NCBI RefSeq assembly: GCF_901709675.1
Contig: NC_051087.1
Span: forward strand, 18,230,067 to 18,294,066
From: Syngnathus acus
Taxonomy: Eukaryota; Chordata; Actinopteri; Syngnathiformes; Syngnathidae
Direction: 5' to 3'
Length of the DNA: 64,000 nt
Program-made: the position numbers and the translations under genes
In this document: one piece after another, positions 34,151 through 45,515 of the stretch
How the letters are laid out: the number at the start of each line of letters is the position of its first letter
How positions within the stretch are numbered: position 1 is the first letter of the stretch
The notes under the pieces: generated by a model
What the model was told of the DNA's origin: nothing
Seen by the model: the letters and a program-made list of their open reading frames with translations, nothing else
Databases searched by the model: none

Positions 34151-34508
34151 TGGTAAAGGCTATCGCTTAAAAACCTTTTGACTGATGGGCCACACAGAGT
34201 TCTAAAATTTGACTGGCGGGCCGGCTGAGGAGCAGATGGATGGAGTGTTTATTTGTACCGATGTAAAGGACATGTAAAAAACATTATATTAAAGGTTTTG
34301 GCCTTTTACAAGCAAGGCTAATTAAAACATGATTGCACAACTGCATTTACTTCTGAACAGTAGATTTACTCGTGTAAAATTTCAGTGGCAACAGTGCTGC
34401 TGGTCTCCCATTTTTGCCAGTGCATCAAGTCTGGGGTTACTTTTGCTGTGCCAATTCGCAGGATAGATCTGAGGTGTTGGTCAGTTAACTTGGATCTGTG
34501 ACAAGATT

Positions 34509-34799
34509 TGTCAGCGCAGTGGGTTAGTGGAAGCGTGTCCGCCCTGAGACTGGAAGGTTGTGGGTTCAAACCCCGGCCGGGTCATACCAAAGACTATAAA
34601 AATGGGACCCATTGCCTCCCTGCTTGGCACTCAGCATTAAGGGTTGGAATTGGGGGGTTAGATCACCAAATGATTCCCGAGCGCGGCACCGCTGCTGCTC
34701 ACTGCTCCCCTCTCCCCCAGGGGATGGATTAAAATCACATGGGGATGGGTTAAATGCAAAAGTGTGACGATCATTGGGTCTTTAATCTTAATCTTTAAG
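34509..34799 (+). mobile_element. SINE-A inserted in the hAT
   Basis: Nearly full-length copy with A-box-like GTGGGTTAGTGG and B-box-like GGGTTCAAACC, ending TTTAATCTTAATCTT. It splits the hAT transposase C-terminus. Confidence 0.9.
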
Positions 34800-35811
34800 A
34801 TTTATTTGTGTTCATGACGCTGAATGTCTGCTCACATAAGTACGTAGGTCGAGCCAAACATCAGCATCTTCTGTGCCATTCTCCGAAGGTTTGGAAATGT
34901 GGCTTTGTTGAAGCATAGAAGGCATTTAGTTTAAGAGAGTTAAACTTCTACCTTAAGGTGGAGTCAAACTGAAAATCGATCAGTTCCAATTGCAGGTCCA
35001 GTTGTTTCAGGGTCCTGTGACAGGGGACAGGACACCAGCTGAAGTGACTTGTCCATTTTTTCAAAATCAGAGCACCGACGGTAGACTTCTCTCTGTGCAG
35101 GTCATCCAGTGATTCATCTTTGCATTTTGGGTGGCCTCTTTCTAATGTGGGAAAATGAGAGAAAGACTTGTTTGGAATTTGTCTGGAGAATAAAGTCAGC
35201 TTGGATTTGAAGGCTCTCACATTTGTGTACATGTCGTGCACAAACTTATCTTTTCCCTGTAGTTCACGCTCATTTCATTCATGTGCGAAAATATGTCCAC
35301 ATTGTCAGGGTTAAGTACCATCAGACATTATTTTACACACTAAAACAAAGAGGAGAAGACAACCAGCATTGGTTTACTCGCGAGGAGAATTGCAGAGAGC
35401 GTTCTGGTTACATTCTCCATCAATTCTGAGTCCTTACTCTGCGTACTCCTCATTTTAATGTTTTGGTTGCCCTGGTTACAGAGGCGTTGCTACACTAAAG
35501 GGAGGGGGTTTGGAACTTTAGCAATGCTGCCTATCTAAGGAATGTAGTGTGGTGTGACTCAGCATTTAATTGTCGACCCGTGACCCCAGCACTGGAATTG
35601 CAGAGTCTGTCCTATTTCCTCAACCAGTTGGCTTCTCCATGGTTGGCTGACTCGTCCTCGACTGTGATCAGATAACTTGAAGCACGTTGAATGCCGCTTT
35701 CCTGTGGAACAATGCAACTAAACCTATGCTAAGTTGATCTTCTTGTTAAACTAACACAACACACAATAATAATGAGTAAATAACCCTAAACACTTCATCA
35801 CACATTAAGTA

Positions 35812-37306
35812 CTGTAATTTTCGGACTAAAAGTCACTCCGGAATATAGGTCGCATGAGCCATAAAATGCACAATAACGTGAAAAAAAACATATATACATG
35901 TAAGTCGCTCCGGAGTACAAGTCGCATTTTGGGGGAAATTTATTCGACAAAATCCAACACCAAGAACAGACATGAACGAGCAACAACAGGCTAAACGATA
36001 GGTATGCTAACATGACATAAACACAAACAAAGAGCTGAGAACGGGCCTGACGTAACATTCAGAGTTATTCAAATAACTATTACATAAATAACACGTTTAT
36101 AAAACCATCTGTGTCACTCCAATTCATTAAATCCATCGATCGTCCTTTATGGAAACGATGCCGCGTATGCGCCGCGCCGCTGACGTCTAAATATTCTAAA
36201 TATTACACAGACCCATATAAGGATATATAAAGTATGTATCAAATAACTATCACATAAACAACAATATTATCAAACCATCTGCGTCACTCCAAACCATTAA
36301 ATCCATCCATCAAATTCCTCGTCCTTTGTCAACAACACCGCGCGTGCGCCCTGACGTCAGCCTCGTCGTTATTCTACAGATCTAGTACATAACTATATTA
36401 TAGCGTTAACAAAGTACAAGGAAAGACGTGGGTTTGGTAAACGTCTCTTTATTTAACAAAACAAGAGTTCAACAAGCCAACAAGTAACGATAAAAACATA
36501 TACAAGTTGCTATACGAAATAAAATATATCAAATAACTATAACATAAATAGTTCACCACCACACGGCCCCAAGCACCGGTGTCGACTTCCAGGTGTGTGG
36601 CGGCGTGGACTTCCATCCCGGAGGTGGCACTTCCAGCCACGGAGGTGGAAGAGAGCTCCATAGAATAGGACCGGGCGTGCGTAAAAGCCATGTCCGAGCC
36701 CCATCCACCGTCCCCGGACAGCCACCCGGCCGAGCGCCGGCCCCCGACTTCCATCCACGGAGGTGAAAGAGAGCTCTGTAGAGTAGGACCGGGCGTGCGT
36801 AAAAGCTATGTCTGAGCCCCATCCACCGTCCTCGGACAGCCACCCGGCCGAGCGCCTGCCTCCGACTTCAATCCACGGAGGTGAAAGAGAGCTCCGTAGA
36901 GTAGGACTGGGCGTGCGTAAAAGCCATAATAGTTTTTCAAACCTTCTGTGTCACTTCAAATCATTAAAACCTTCAAACTCTTCGTCCTCCGTGTCACTTA
37001 CAAACAAAGCCGCTAATGATGCCGGTAGTACGTGGGGCCCTTCGTCATCTTCGTCATCCCGTGATCGAATCTTTGTCCTTTATGTAAACAACCACCGCGC
37101 CGCGCCACTGACGTCACTTGAAATTCAAATTACAGTAATCCCTTGCTACATCGCGGTTCGTTTATCGCAGTTTAACTTTTTTTTTTTTTTTTTTTTGAAT
37201 TTTGAAAATTTGTGAAAAAAATTCACATATAAGTCGCTCCTCAGTATAAGTCGCCCCCCCACCCAAACTATGAAAAAAAACTCGATTTATAGTCCGGATA
37301 TTACGG
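35812..37306. mobile_element. TA-target family A element inside the solo LTR
   Basis: The tips are CTGTAATTTTCGGAC (35812) and GTCCGGATATTACGG (ending 37306), with TA at 35810-35811 and 37307-37308. It is homologous to 17489-18560 along most of its length and includes a pogo-like CAGTAATCCC tip at about 37132 and a T-run. There is no transposase. Confidence 0.9.
36629..36930. repeat. 118-bp tandem repeat in the family A element
   Basis: Units start ACTTCCAGCCACGGAGGTG at 36629, ACTTCCATCCACGG at 36747 and ACTTCAATCCACGG at 36865; the third is partial. The related element 17489-18560 carries one unit (about 18155). Confidence 0.92.
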
Positions 37307-37763
37307 TATATGTGAGGTAACTTGTATGCAGTTCCTTAAACAAACATTAAGTAAACAAGGGATAACTTATATGCAACTACTTCAATCTGTATGTCTTTTC
37401 TGTAACAACATAAACAGTTCCGATCAACAACAATCTATGAATCAAAGCTACAGTTAATAGAAAGGAAAGAAGTTCCTTTGAACTAAACAAAGAATATTTT
37501 GCCTGTGCAAAGGAGCTCTGCTCATCGCTAGTGAAGGCCTCTTACAGAAATAAACAAAATGATAAGAAAATGACAGGAAGGATACATAAACGTGATTGGG
37601 GTCAAAGGACATCCCTGGAACTAGATAAGAATATCTTAGTTGAACGATACGAGTTGAACTCGTAAAATATAAGGCCTCAGGTCTGGCAGGCCAAGGCTTT
37701 ACCTAAATTATTCCAACACACAGCAAACACAAAGTCACAAAGCCAGTTCTTGTCACTCAAAAG

Positions 37764-40700
37764 ATGGCTGGCGGAAAGATGGCGGACTACGGAAAGATGG
37801 CGGCGCACGCAGTTGCAGCGGCTCAGTGCTCTCCCGATCTACGCATTGTTTGTTTTTTGTTAGTGTTTGTACCCACTGTATGTCAATCATACACCACCTA
37901 CAACCGGCAGGAGCTCCACAGGATAGGTGTTTGCTGCGAGTTGAGTGTCGCAGCGGAGTTTCACCGCTCGAAAAACATACCGGAGGATATCATCAGGCGC
38001 CCCGGCTCCCCTTGGATCACCATCCCCGCTGGGAGGAAGCGAAGGCAGCGCAGAGAGAGGAGGCAAAAACGAGGCTGCAGGGCCGGCGCGCTAACCAGGC
38101 TACGGAAGCAGCCGTTCAAACCACCGCTCCCTAGCCTGTTTCTTACCAACGCCAGGTCTCTTGCTAACAAAATGGATGAACTAAGGCTACAGATGTCTGC
38201 GAACCAGACCGTGAAGGACTGCTGCATGGTACTGATCACCGAAACCTGGCTTCATCCACTCATACCGGACTCTGCTATCGAGCTAGCAGGATACACCACA
38301 CAGCGTCATGACAAGACTGAGAACTCCGGTAAGAGCAAGGGGTGGGGCTCTGTATGTACGTCAATAACAACTGGTGTACTAATATGGTGACTGTAGACAG
38401 TCACTGCTGCCCGGACCTGGAGTACGTGACTATTAAATGCAGGCCCTTTTACCTCCCTCGTGAATTTACCGTAGTCATGACGACTGTTGTTTACATACCT
38501 CCGAAGGCTAATGCTAAGCTAGCTATCGGACTATTACATGGCAGTATTAGCAGCCAGCTGAGCAGATATCCTGACGCAGTCCACATCATGGCAGGGGACT
38601 TTAATCATGTAGATTTGAAAGCAGCACTCCCTAGTTTCCATCAGCATGTTAAATGTGCCACTAGAGGAGTAAACACTCTGGACAAGGTCTACTCCAACAT
38701 CAAGCTAGGCTACAGGGCAAAACAGCTACCTCACCTGGGCCAGTCTGACCATATGTCACTGCTATTAATCCCGGCATATACCACCATCAGGAAATCAGCT
38801 CCTATCATCACTAAAACTGTTAAAACCTGGCCTGATGACGCCTCTCAGCAGTTGCAGGACTGCTTCGACAGGACTAACTGGGACATCTTCGAACACCGGG
38901 ACTTGAACGTGTTCACAGACAGTGTTCTGTGTTATATCAAGCACTGCACAGACACTGTCACAGTGGACAAACCTATACGGATATACCCCAACCGGAAGCC
39001 CTGGATGACCCGGGAGGTCCTTCGGCTGCTGGAGGAGAGGGACACCGCCCTGTCCCTCAGGTCTGAGGACGGGGCTCTCTACAGCACAGCCAGAGCCAAC
39101 CTGAGGAGAGGCATCAGAGAGGCCCAGCTTGCCTACAAGAAGAGGATTGAGGATCACCTGGACAGCAACAACAGCAAGCAGGTGTGGCAGGGAGTCCAGC
39201 ATCTCACCAACTACAGAACCACCATCGGAGCTGCTGAAGGGGACGCCTCACTGGCAGAGGTCCTCAATACCTTCTTCGCCCGGTTCGAGTCCGAGCCACC
39301 TGAAGGGGCCACATCACATCCCACAGACCGATGCAGCTTCACCCTCACAGTGAAGGAGCACGAGGTGAGGTGCACGCTGCGGACCATCAACCCGAGGAAG
39401 GCTGCGGGTCCTGACGGCGTCACTGGGCGTGTCCTGAAGGACTGCGCAGATCAGCTGGCTGGAGTCTTCACAAAGATTTTCAACCAGTCCCTTACCGAGT
39501 CCACCGTCCCATCCTGTTTAAAATCCTCCACTATAGTCCCCCTGCCCAAGAAACGCCACATCACCAGCCTCAATGACTACCGGCCAGTCGCACTCACCCC
39601 GGTGGTCATGAAGTGCTTTGAAAAGCTGGTACGGGGTCACATCGGAAGTAAGATGGCGGCGCGTGCACACGCAGCGGCCTCTCTCTGTCCCGAACGGTGT
39701 TTTATTTTGTCGTTTAATGTGGGTTTGTCCGCCAGTTTTGTGTGTTCGTCTCGTCGTACCAGGTTGTGCTACAAGTGCGGCGGGCTGGTTCTGCTCGACA
39801 TCGGCGAAAGCGAGTTTTGTGGCGGTCTGGACTTTGAAGCGGGGACATTAAAGGCGCTCGGTCTACTCCGTCCTGGAGCGTCGCCGGACTCGCCTGCTAT
39901 TCCTCCCCCGGCTGGGCGTCCGGGCCTGGCTGGCGGCCAACCCAGCTCGCCCGGCCGTGCCTTCCATTCTTCTGGCGGACGTTCGATCGCTGGACTTCGA
40001 CATGCCTGCTGAGTTCTGCGGACCGGACAGTGCGTGGCTGCTGTGCATCTGGAGCGGATGGCGTGCTATCGGGCGGCCCGGGCCATTGTACGAGGGGGAA
40101 CGTCGCGAGGAGGTGGACTGTGCGTCTGCATCCGTGACGAATGGTGCCGGGACTCTGTTGTGGGGTGCCAGCACTGCTCGCCACTGGCGAAGTTTGTGAT
40201 CTCCAGGCTGTTGGGGTCCTGAACTCTCTCCCCGTTGTTTTACTTGTGTGTTAATCGTGTACTGTGTCTCGTCACCGTGGGATAGGGGGAACGGTATTTC
40301 GGTTTCTTTGTGTGTCTTAGCATGAAGGAATTGACAATAAAGCTGACTCTGACTCTCTGACTCTGACTCTGACATCACAGCACTCCTGTTCAGAGGTTTT
40401 GACCCCCACCAGTTTGCCTACAGGGCAAATAGATCCACAGAGGACGCAGTAGCTACAGCCCTCCACGCTGCACTGTCCCACCTGGAGCAGCCGGGGAGCT
40501 ATGTGCGGATGCTCTTCGTGGACTTTAGCTCTGCTTTTAACACCATCCTCCCCCACAGACTGGTGGACATACTGGAGGGCCTGGGACTTCCACATAATAC
40601 TTGCAGGTGGATTAAGAGCTTCCTGACGGGTCGCAGCCAGAGGGTGAAAGTGGGCCGTCATACATCCACACCTCTCAGTCTTGGTACCGGCTCCCCACAG

Positions 40701-41474
40701 GGCTGCGTACTGAGCCCACTGCTTTACACGCTCTACACACATGCATGCACCCCCGCCCACCGCAGCAACACCATCGTGAAATTTGCGGATGACACAACCG
40801 TGGTGGGGCTCATCTCAAAGGGGGATGAGTCTGCCTACAGGGACGAAGTGGTCCAGCTATCGGAGTGGTGCGGAGAGAACAATCTGCTCCTAGACACGGC
40901 TAAAACCCAAGAACTGGTCATTGATTTTAGGAGGAAAAATAAAACGGACATTCCACCACTCATCATCGACGGGGTCTGTATGAAGAGGGTGTCCTCCTTC
41001 CGCTACCTGGGAGTCCACATCGAGGAGGACTTCACCTGGGGCGTGAACACCTCTGAGCTGCTTAAAAAGGCCCAACAGAGACTCTACTTTTTAAGGGTGC
41101 TGAGGAGGCACAGCATTACACGGAGACTGCTGGTGTCCTTCTATCGCTGCTCCATAGAAAGCACTTTAACGTACTGTATATGTGTTTGGTACTCCAGCTG
41201 CACTGCTGCTCAGAGGAAAAAGCTCCAAGGGGTCATCAACACAGCACAGAAGATCATTGGCTGCCCTCTCCCCACACTGGAAGACCTACACAGAACCTGC
41301 TGTCTCAAAAAAACACAGAACATTCTGAAGGACACTTCCCACCCTGGCCACTCCCTTTTCGAACTGTTGCCATCAGGCAGACGCTACAGATTAATTAGGT
41401 CGAGGACTAGCAGATTCGCCAACAGTTTTTACCCTACAGCGGTAGTCACATTGAATGCAGCTAAACGTAAATGA
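37764..41474 (+). pseudogene. L2-like LINE endonuclease/reverse transcriptase
   Basis: The start at 37764 is followed by an APE-type endonuclease domain (LFLTNARSLANKMDEL at about 38145; AGDFNHVDLK at about 38595; GQSDHMSLLL at about 38740). A base change near 38340 shifts the frame. Reverse transcriptase motifs follow: NDYRPVALTPVVMKCFEKL (39570), then after the insertion FVDFSSAFNTI (40520), GSPQGCVLSPLL (40690) and the catalytic KFADDTTVVG (40780), ending at 41474. Catalytic residues seem intact; the frameshift and insertion disable it. Confidence 0.92.
39644..40371 (+). mobile_element. Non-autonomous LINE made of LINE 5' and 3' ends
   Basis: 728 bp flanked by ACATC (39639-39643 and 40372-40376). 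The 5' part (GGAAGTAAGATGGCGGC) encodes decayed LINE N-terminal and endonuclease-start sequence (PSILLADVRSLD; GGGLCVCIRDEWC). It then jumps to a 3' end (GGTTTCTTTGTGTGTCTTA, ATTGACAATAAAGCTGACTC repeats) nearly the same as the 3' end of the LINE at 42955-45515. Most of the endonuclease and all of the reverse transcriptase are missing. Confidence 0.9.
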
Positions 41475-42954
41475 TTATGTCTGTGTATGTTCTTCTGTGG
41501 GTTTTTAGCTTGTTTTTTTTATCTTTTTATTCTATTTATTCTATATATTTTTTAGCGCATGCGCGGATCGGTTGGCACTTTTTAAATTTCGTTGTACATG
41601 TGACAATGACAATAAAGATCTATTCTATTCTATTCAACTCAGGACATTTGTTGGATTTCCCCCCCAACTCCAAAGATGTGTAAATCTCCTCTTTAAGCTC
41701 CCACACTCTTTGAAAAACTTTTCCCAAACTTAACCAAAGGATACAAGAATGGTAAAGCAAGTCCTGGTGATCTGCATCGGTTTCCTCCAGAAAGGCAATG
41801 AACTGGCGGTGCTGTAGTCCCTTTACTCGTATAAATTTCACAAGTTTTGCCACTGGAATCACCACATGATTAAGTTGCAGCACAGACTTACGCAGAGATT
41901 CCTGATAAATAATGCAGTTAAAAAACAACAACCTGGTCAGGGTTTCTCTCTTTCACTTTATCCTGGATTCTTTTCAGCAGCCCCAAAGTTTTTTCCAGTT
42001 TCATTTGAGAATCCATCTGTGGTGATATTGACAAGTTTACTCCAAGGTAGCTTTACTCTCGATGGCAGCAGACACCCTGTCATACAAGTCCTCACCCTGC
42101 GTTTTTCTTTTTAGGGACTCCATGGTTAAAAATGTCTCCATTATCTCAAACCTTTTGATAATCCCCCGGATAAAAACTAGGACCTGGGCAGTGTCTTTCT
42201 TTAATCCAGTGCTATTGAATATAATGTAAAGGACTCTGCCTTTTTGTTTAACTCACCGGCAATATTTTCATCAATGAGTTCCACACGGCGAGTCACTGTC
42301 ATTCGTGATAAACTGACTTTTTCAAACTTGCCTTTGTCCTTCTGACAAAGAGACCTGCTGTCTCCATTATGCAGTCTTTCAAAAAGTCACCCTCTGAGAA
42401 AGGCTTGCTGGCCTTTGCCAATTTGAATGCCAGCAAAAAACTTGCCTTGGTACAGAAAATTGAATACAAGTTTGTCTGTGAATTTTTTTTTGCTAGGTGT
42501 AAATTCGCCAGCAACTTCTCTGCAGCGACCTCCTGCTTGCGCGTCGACTGCTGGCTAGCATAGTTTGCACTGTCCACTTTTCTTTTCTTCGGTTCACTCA
42601 TTTTCATAGAAGGGCTCAGACACGCAACGTTAAAATGTCGAAGAAGAGTGATACAGCTTTGCCAAACCGATGTTGTGTTGTTCAACGCACATACCAGCAC
42701 TATTTACCCACAGGGGGTGGGGGGTCATGTCTTTGGCGTAATCACTGACGTGCAACCTTCTCCCCTAATCTCCGCATGCTGGCCTCAGTTACATCCGCCT
42801 CTCTATACAAATAGCGTGCCGGCCAGAAATGCTCCCATTCACGTAACCGCGTCCACAAGTTTTGGTCACACTTTAGGGCACGGCACACCACACCATGGGT
42901 GCCATGCGTCCATTTGGGAGAAAATTCCCGACTTTTAGGTGCGCCTTACCTATA

Positions 42955-45515
42955 TCAAAGTCAAAGTCAAAGTCAGCTTTATTGTCAATCCCTTCATATG
43001 TCAAGACACACAAAGAAACCGAAATTCCGTTTCCTCCATCCCACGGTGACGAGACATACAAGTAGGCGACACAAAACAAAAACAAGAAGGCACAAACCAT
43101 AAATAATAAATAATAAATAAAATAAAATAAAATGAGCGATGAATAAATAACAGACCAATAACCCATTAAATATGAGGGGCAAAACCGAGCCAGTGAGCAT
43201 ACAGCAAGAACAGGACGCTACGCTGAAAGGGGGAGCGAGTTCAGGATCCTAACAGCCTGGAGTACGAAGCTGTTGGAAAGTCTGGTGGTGCGGGAGCGCA
43301 GGCTCCTGTACCGCCTCCCAGAGGGCAGAAGTTCAAACAAAGAGTGAGCGGGGTGACTCACATCACTCACAATCTTGGTCGCCTTGCGGGTGAGATGGGA
43401 GGTGTAAATGTCCTTCAAGGAGGGGAGAGAAGCACCAATAGTCCTACTAGCCGTTTTCACAATGCGCTGCAGGGCCTTCAAGTCTTGGTCAGTGCAGCTG
43501 CCACCCCAGACAGCAATACAGCTGGAGAGGACGCTCTCAATGGTGCCGCGGTAAAAAGTAGTCATGACGGCCGGAGGAGCCCCCGCTCGCCTGAGTTTCC
43601 GAAGGAAGTACAGGCGGCGCTGGGCCTTCTTCGCCAGCGACGCGGTGTTGGTGGACCAGGAGAGATCCTCACTGATGTGCACCCCCAGGAACCTGGCGCT
43701 GCTCACTCTCTCCACCACAGCACCGTCGATGGTCAGCGGCAGGTGTTGGGCGTGACCCTTCCGGAAGTCAACAACAATCTCCTTGGTCTTGTCGACGTTC
43801 AGCATGAGGTTGTTGTCCCTGCACCACGCGGTCAGAAGGTCAACCTCCAGCCTGTATTGAGTCTCGTCTCCCTTGGTGATGAGACCCACCAGAGTCGTGT
43901 CGTCAGCAAACTTCACTATGCGGTTGCCGCTGCAGGTGGCAGCGCAGTCATGCGTCAGGAGGGTGAAGAGCAGCGGACTGAGCACGCAGCCTTGGGGGGC
44001 CCCTGTGCTCAGCGTGATGCTGGCGGAGATCTTGTCGCCAACCCGTACCACCTGTGGCCTCTGACAGAGGAAGTCCAGTAGCCAGTTGCAGAGGCAGGTA
44101 CTGAGGCCCAGCTTGTCAAGTTTGCTGATGAGACGCTGCGGCACAATGGTGTTGAAGGCAGAACTGAAGTCCACAAACAGCAACCTCACATACGAGTCCT
44201 TCCCCTCCAGGTGGGTGAGGGCCGAGTGGAGGGCAGAGCAGATGGCATCCTCAGAGGACCGTTTGGCTCGGTACGCAAACTGGAAGGGGTCAATGGTGGG
44301 GGGGAGAACTGACCGGATGTGCTCCAAGACAAGCCGCTCAAAGCACTTCATGACGATGGGCGTAAGTGCCACGGGGCGGTAGTCATTGAAGCAGGACGGA
44401 GCAGGCTTCTTTGGCACAGGTACGATGGTGGCTGCTTTGAAACTCGACGGGACGATGGCCTGCTGCAGGGAAGTGTTAAAGATGTCCGTGAAGACACCCG
44501 TCAGCTCACCAGCGCAGTCCTTCAGCGCTCGACCCGGGATGTTGTCCGGGCCCGCCGCCTTACGGATGTCGATAGCGGCAAGCGTCCTCCTCACGCTGTC
44601 GGCGGAGAGGCACAGGGGCAGCTCGTGGGAAGGGGGAGTGGCCTTCAGCGGGCAAGTGCTGTTCTGAGCGTCGAAGCGAGCAAAGAAGTGGTTGAGGTCA
44701 TTGAGCAGACGGACGTCGCCATCACAGCTCTGCGGCGCGGGCTTGTAGTCCGTGATGGTCTGAATGCCCTGCCAAAGGCGCCGTGCGTCCCTGCTGTCCT
44801 TGAAGTGGGCGGTAATTTTGCCCGAGAACGCCCTCTTCGCTTCTTTGATGCCCCGGGACAGGTCGGCCCTCGCAGTCCTCAAGCCAGCCTCATCCCCCGC
44901 CCGGAAGGCTTTGTCCCTGGCCCTCAGCAGCCTGAAGACAGCCCCTGTCAGCCATGGCTTCCGGTTAGCCCGAGTGACAACGGATACTGAGTGTGTCACA
45001 TCATCAATGCACTTCCCGATGTAGGAGGAAACAGAGTCAGTATACTCCTCAATGTCCGCCCGACCGTCGCAAGTGGCCGCCCTCCTAAACACGTCCCAGT
45101 CGGTAGAGCCAAAGCAGTCACGAAGCGCATCAGAGGCACCCTCAGGCCACACCCGCACCCGCTTGCGAACTGGTCTGGATGTTCTCACCTTTTGTCTGTA
45201 TGCGGGCAAAAGCATAACAGTGATATGGTCAGAAAGCCCAAGATGGGGGAGGGGGGCGGCTTTGAAAGCTCCTTTATGCGAAGAGTAGACCAGGTCCAGG
45301 AAGCTGTCGCCACGCGTAGGAAAATCAACATGCTGGTGAAGCCTCGGAAAAACAGACTTCAGATTAGCATGATTAAAATCCCCAGCGAAGATGGTGAAAC
45401 CGTCAGGGTGCGCTGTCTGTTGGTCACTGACAGCCTGGTACAGTTCACTAAGAGCCGCGACCCTGTCGCCACCGATGTTGGAAGGCGGGATGTAAACCGG
45501 TCATGTCATGTAAAT
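42955..45515 (-). mobile_element. L2-like LINE (family 2), 5'-truncated
   Basis: Minus-strand element whose 3' end is ATTGACAATAAAGCTGAC followed by TTTGAC repeats (about 42956-42990 inverted). It is open from the middle of the endonuclease to the end of the reverse transcriptase. The 5' end is lost near 45515. Confidence 0.92.
43218..45515 (-). CDS. LINE endonuclease/reverse transcriptase, 5'-truncated but open
   Basis: From about 45500 the frame reads VYIPPSNIGGDRVAAL, AGDFNHANLKSVF and LGLSDHITVMLLPAY (endonuclease end), then continues without a stop for 665 codons after the first Met at 45215. Reverse transcriptase motifs are intact: NDYRPVALTPIVMKCFERL, FVDFSSAFNTIVPQ, GAPQGCVLSPLLF and KFADDTTLVG, followed by FLGVHISEDLSW. 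It ends LNSLPLSA at 43218. Its unbroken state suggests a fairly young copy, but it lacks the 5' half of the endonuclease and any promoter, so it is not an autonomous unit. Many frames on the other strand here are shadows. Confidence 0.92.

Larger units (their letters stand above)
35303..37718 (-). repeat. Solo LTR split by a family A element
   Basis: The sequence starts TGTCAGGG at 35303 and ends CCAACA at 37718. It is flanked by CACAT (35298-35302) and CACAG (37719-37723), consistent with a 5-bp target duplication with one mutation; the hAT coding sequence reads across the site (FAV to DIF). The provirus LTR also begins TGTCAGG, has CTCGCGAGGAG inside its first 100 bp and ends AACA, so this is probably a relative of it. 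Without the family A insertion it would be about 0.92 kb. Confidence 0.72.
37760..41636 (+). mobile_element. L2-like LINE (family 1), nearly full length
   Basis: Starts AAAGATGGCTGGCGG and ends in TCTAT repeats after GACAATGACAATAAAG. ACTCA stands on both sides (37755-37759 and 41637-41641) as target duplication within the hAT. It holds one long LINE protein frame, split by a frameshift and by a 728-bp insertion at 39644-40371. Confidence 0.9.
34366..42620 (-). pseudogene. hAT transposase (GTF2IRD2/BED type), fragmented
   Basis: The N-terminus (MSEPKKRKVDS near 42600) passes straight into ANYASQQS, so the BED zinc finger expected between them seems deleted. ASFLLAFKLAKASKPFSEG follows, then frame changes. 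At 41930-41640 come CIIYQESLR and FLEETDADHQDL, down to the CPE segment. At 37757-37719 DKNWLCDFVFAV continues it, and at 35302-34948 VDIFAHMN and HDMYTNVRAFKSKLTLFSRQ. The tail KLTDQHLRSILRI is near 34440-34500, interrupted by the SINE. It is clearly dead. Confidence 0.85.
34165..42940 (-). mobile_element. GTF2IRD2-like hAT transposon, dissected by insertions
   Basis: Antisense hAT transposase pieces appear in order at 42600-42300, 41930-41640, 37757-37719 and 35302-34366. The gaps are filled by an L2-like LINE (37760-41636), a solo LTR (35303-37718) and a SINE (34509-34799). The outer ends are approximate: the left starts near 34165 with sequence like the start of 12168-13493, and the right end is unclear. 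Confidence 0.82.
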
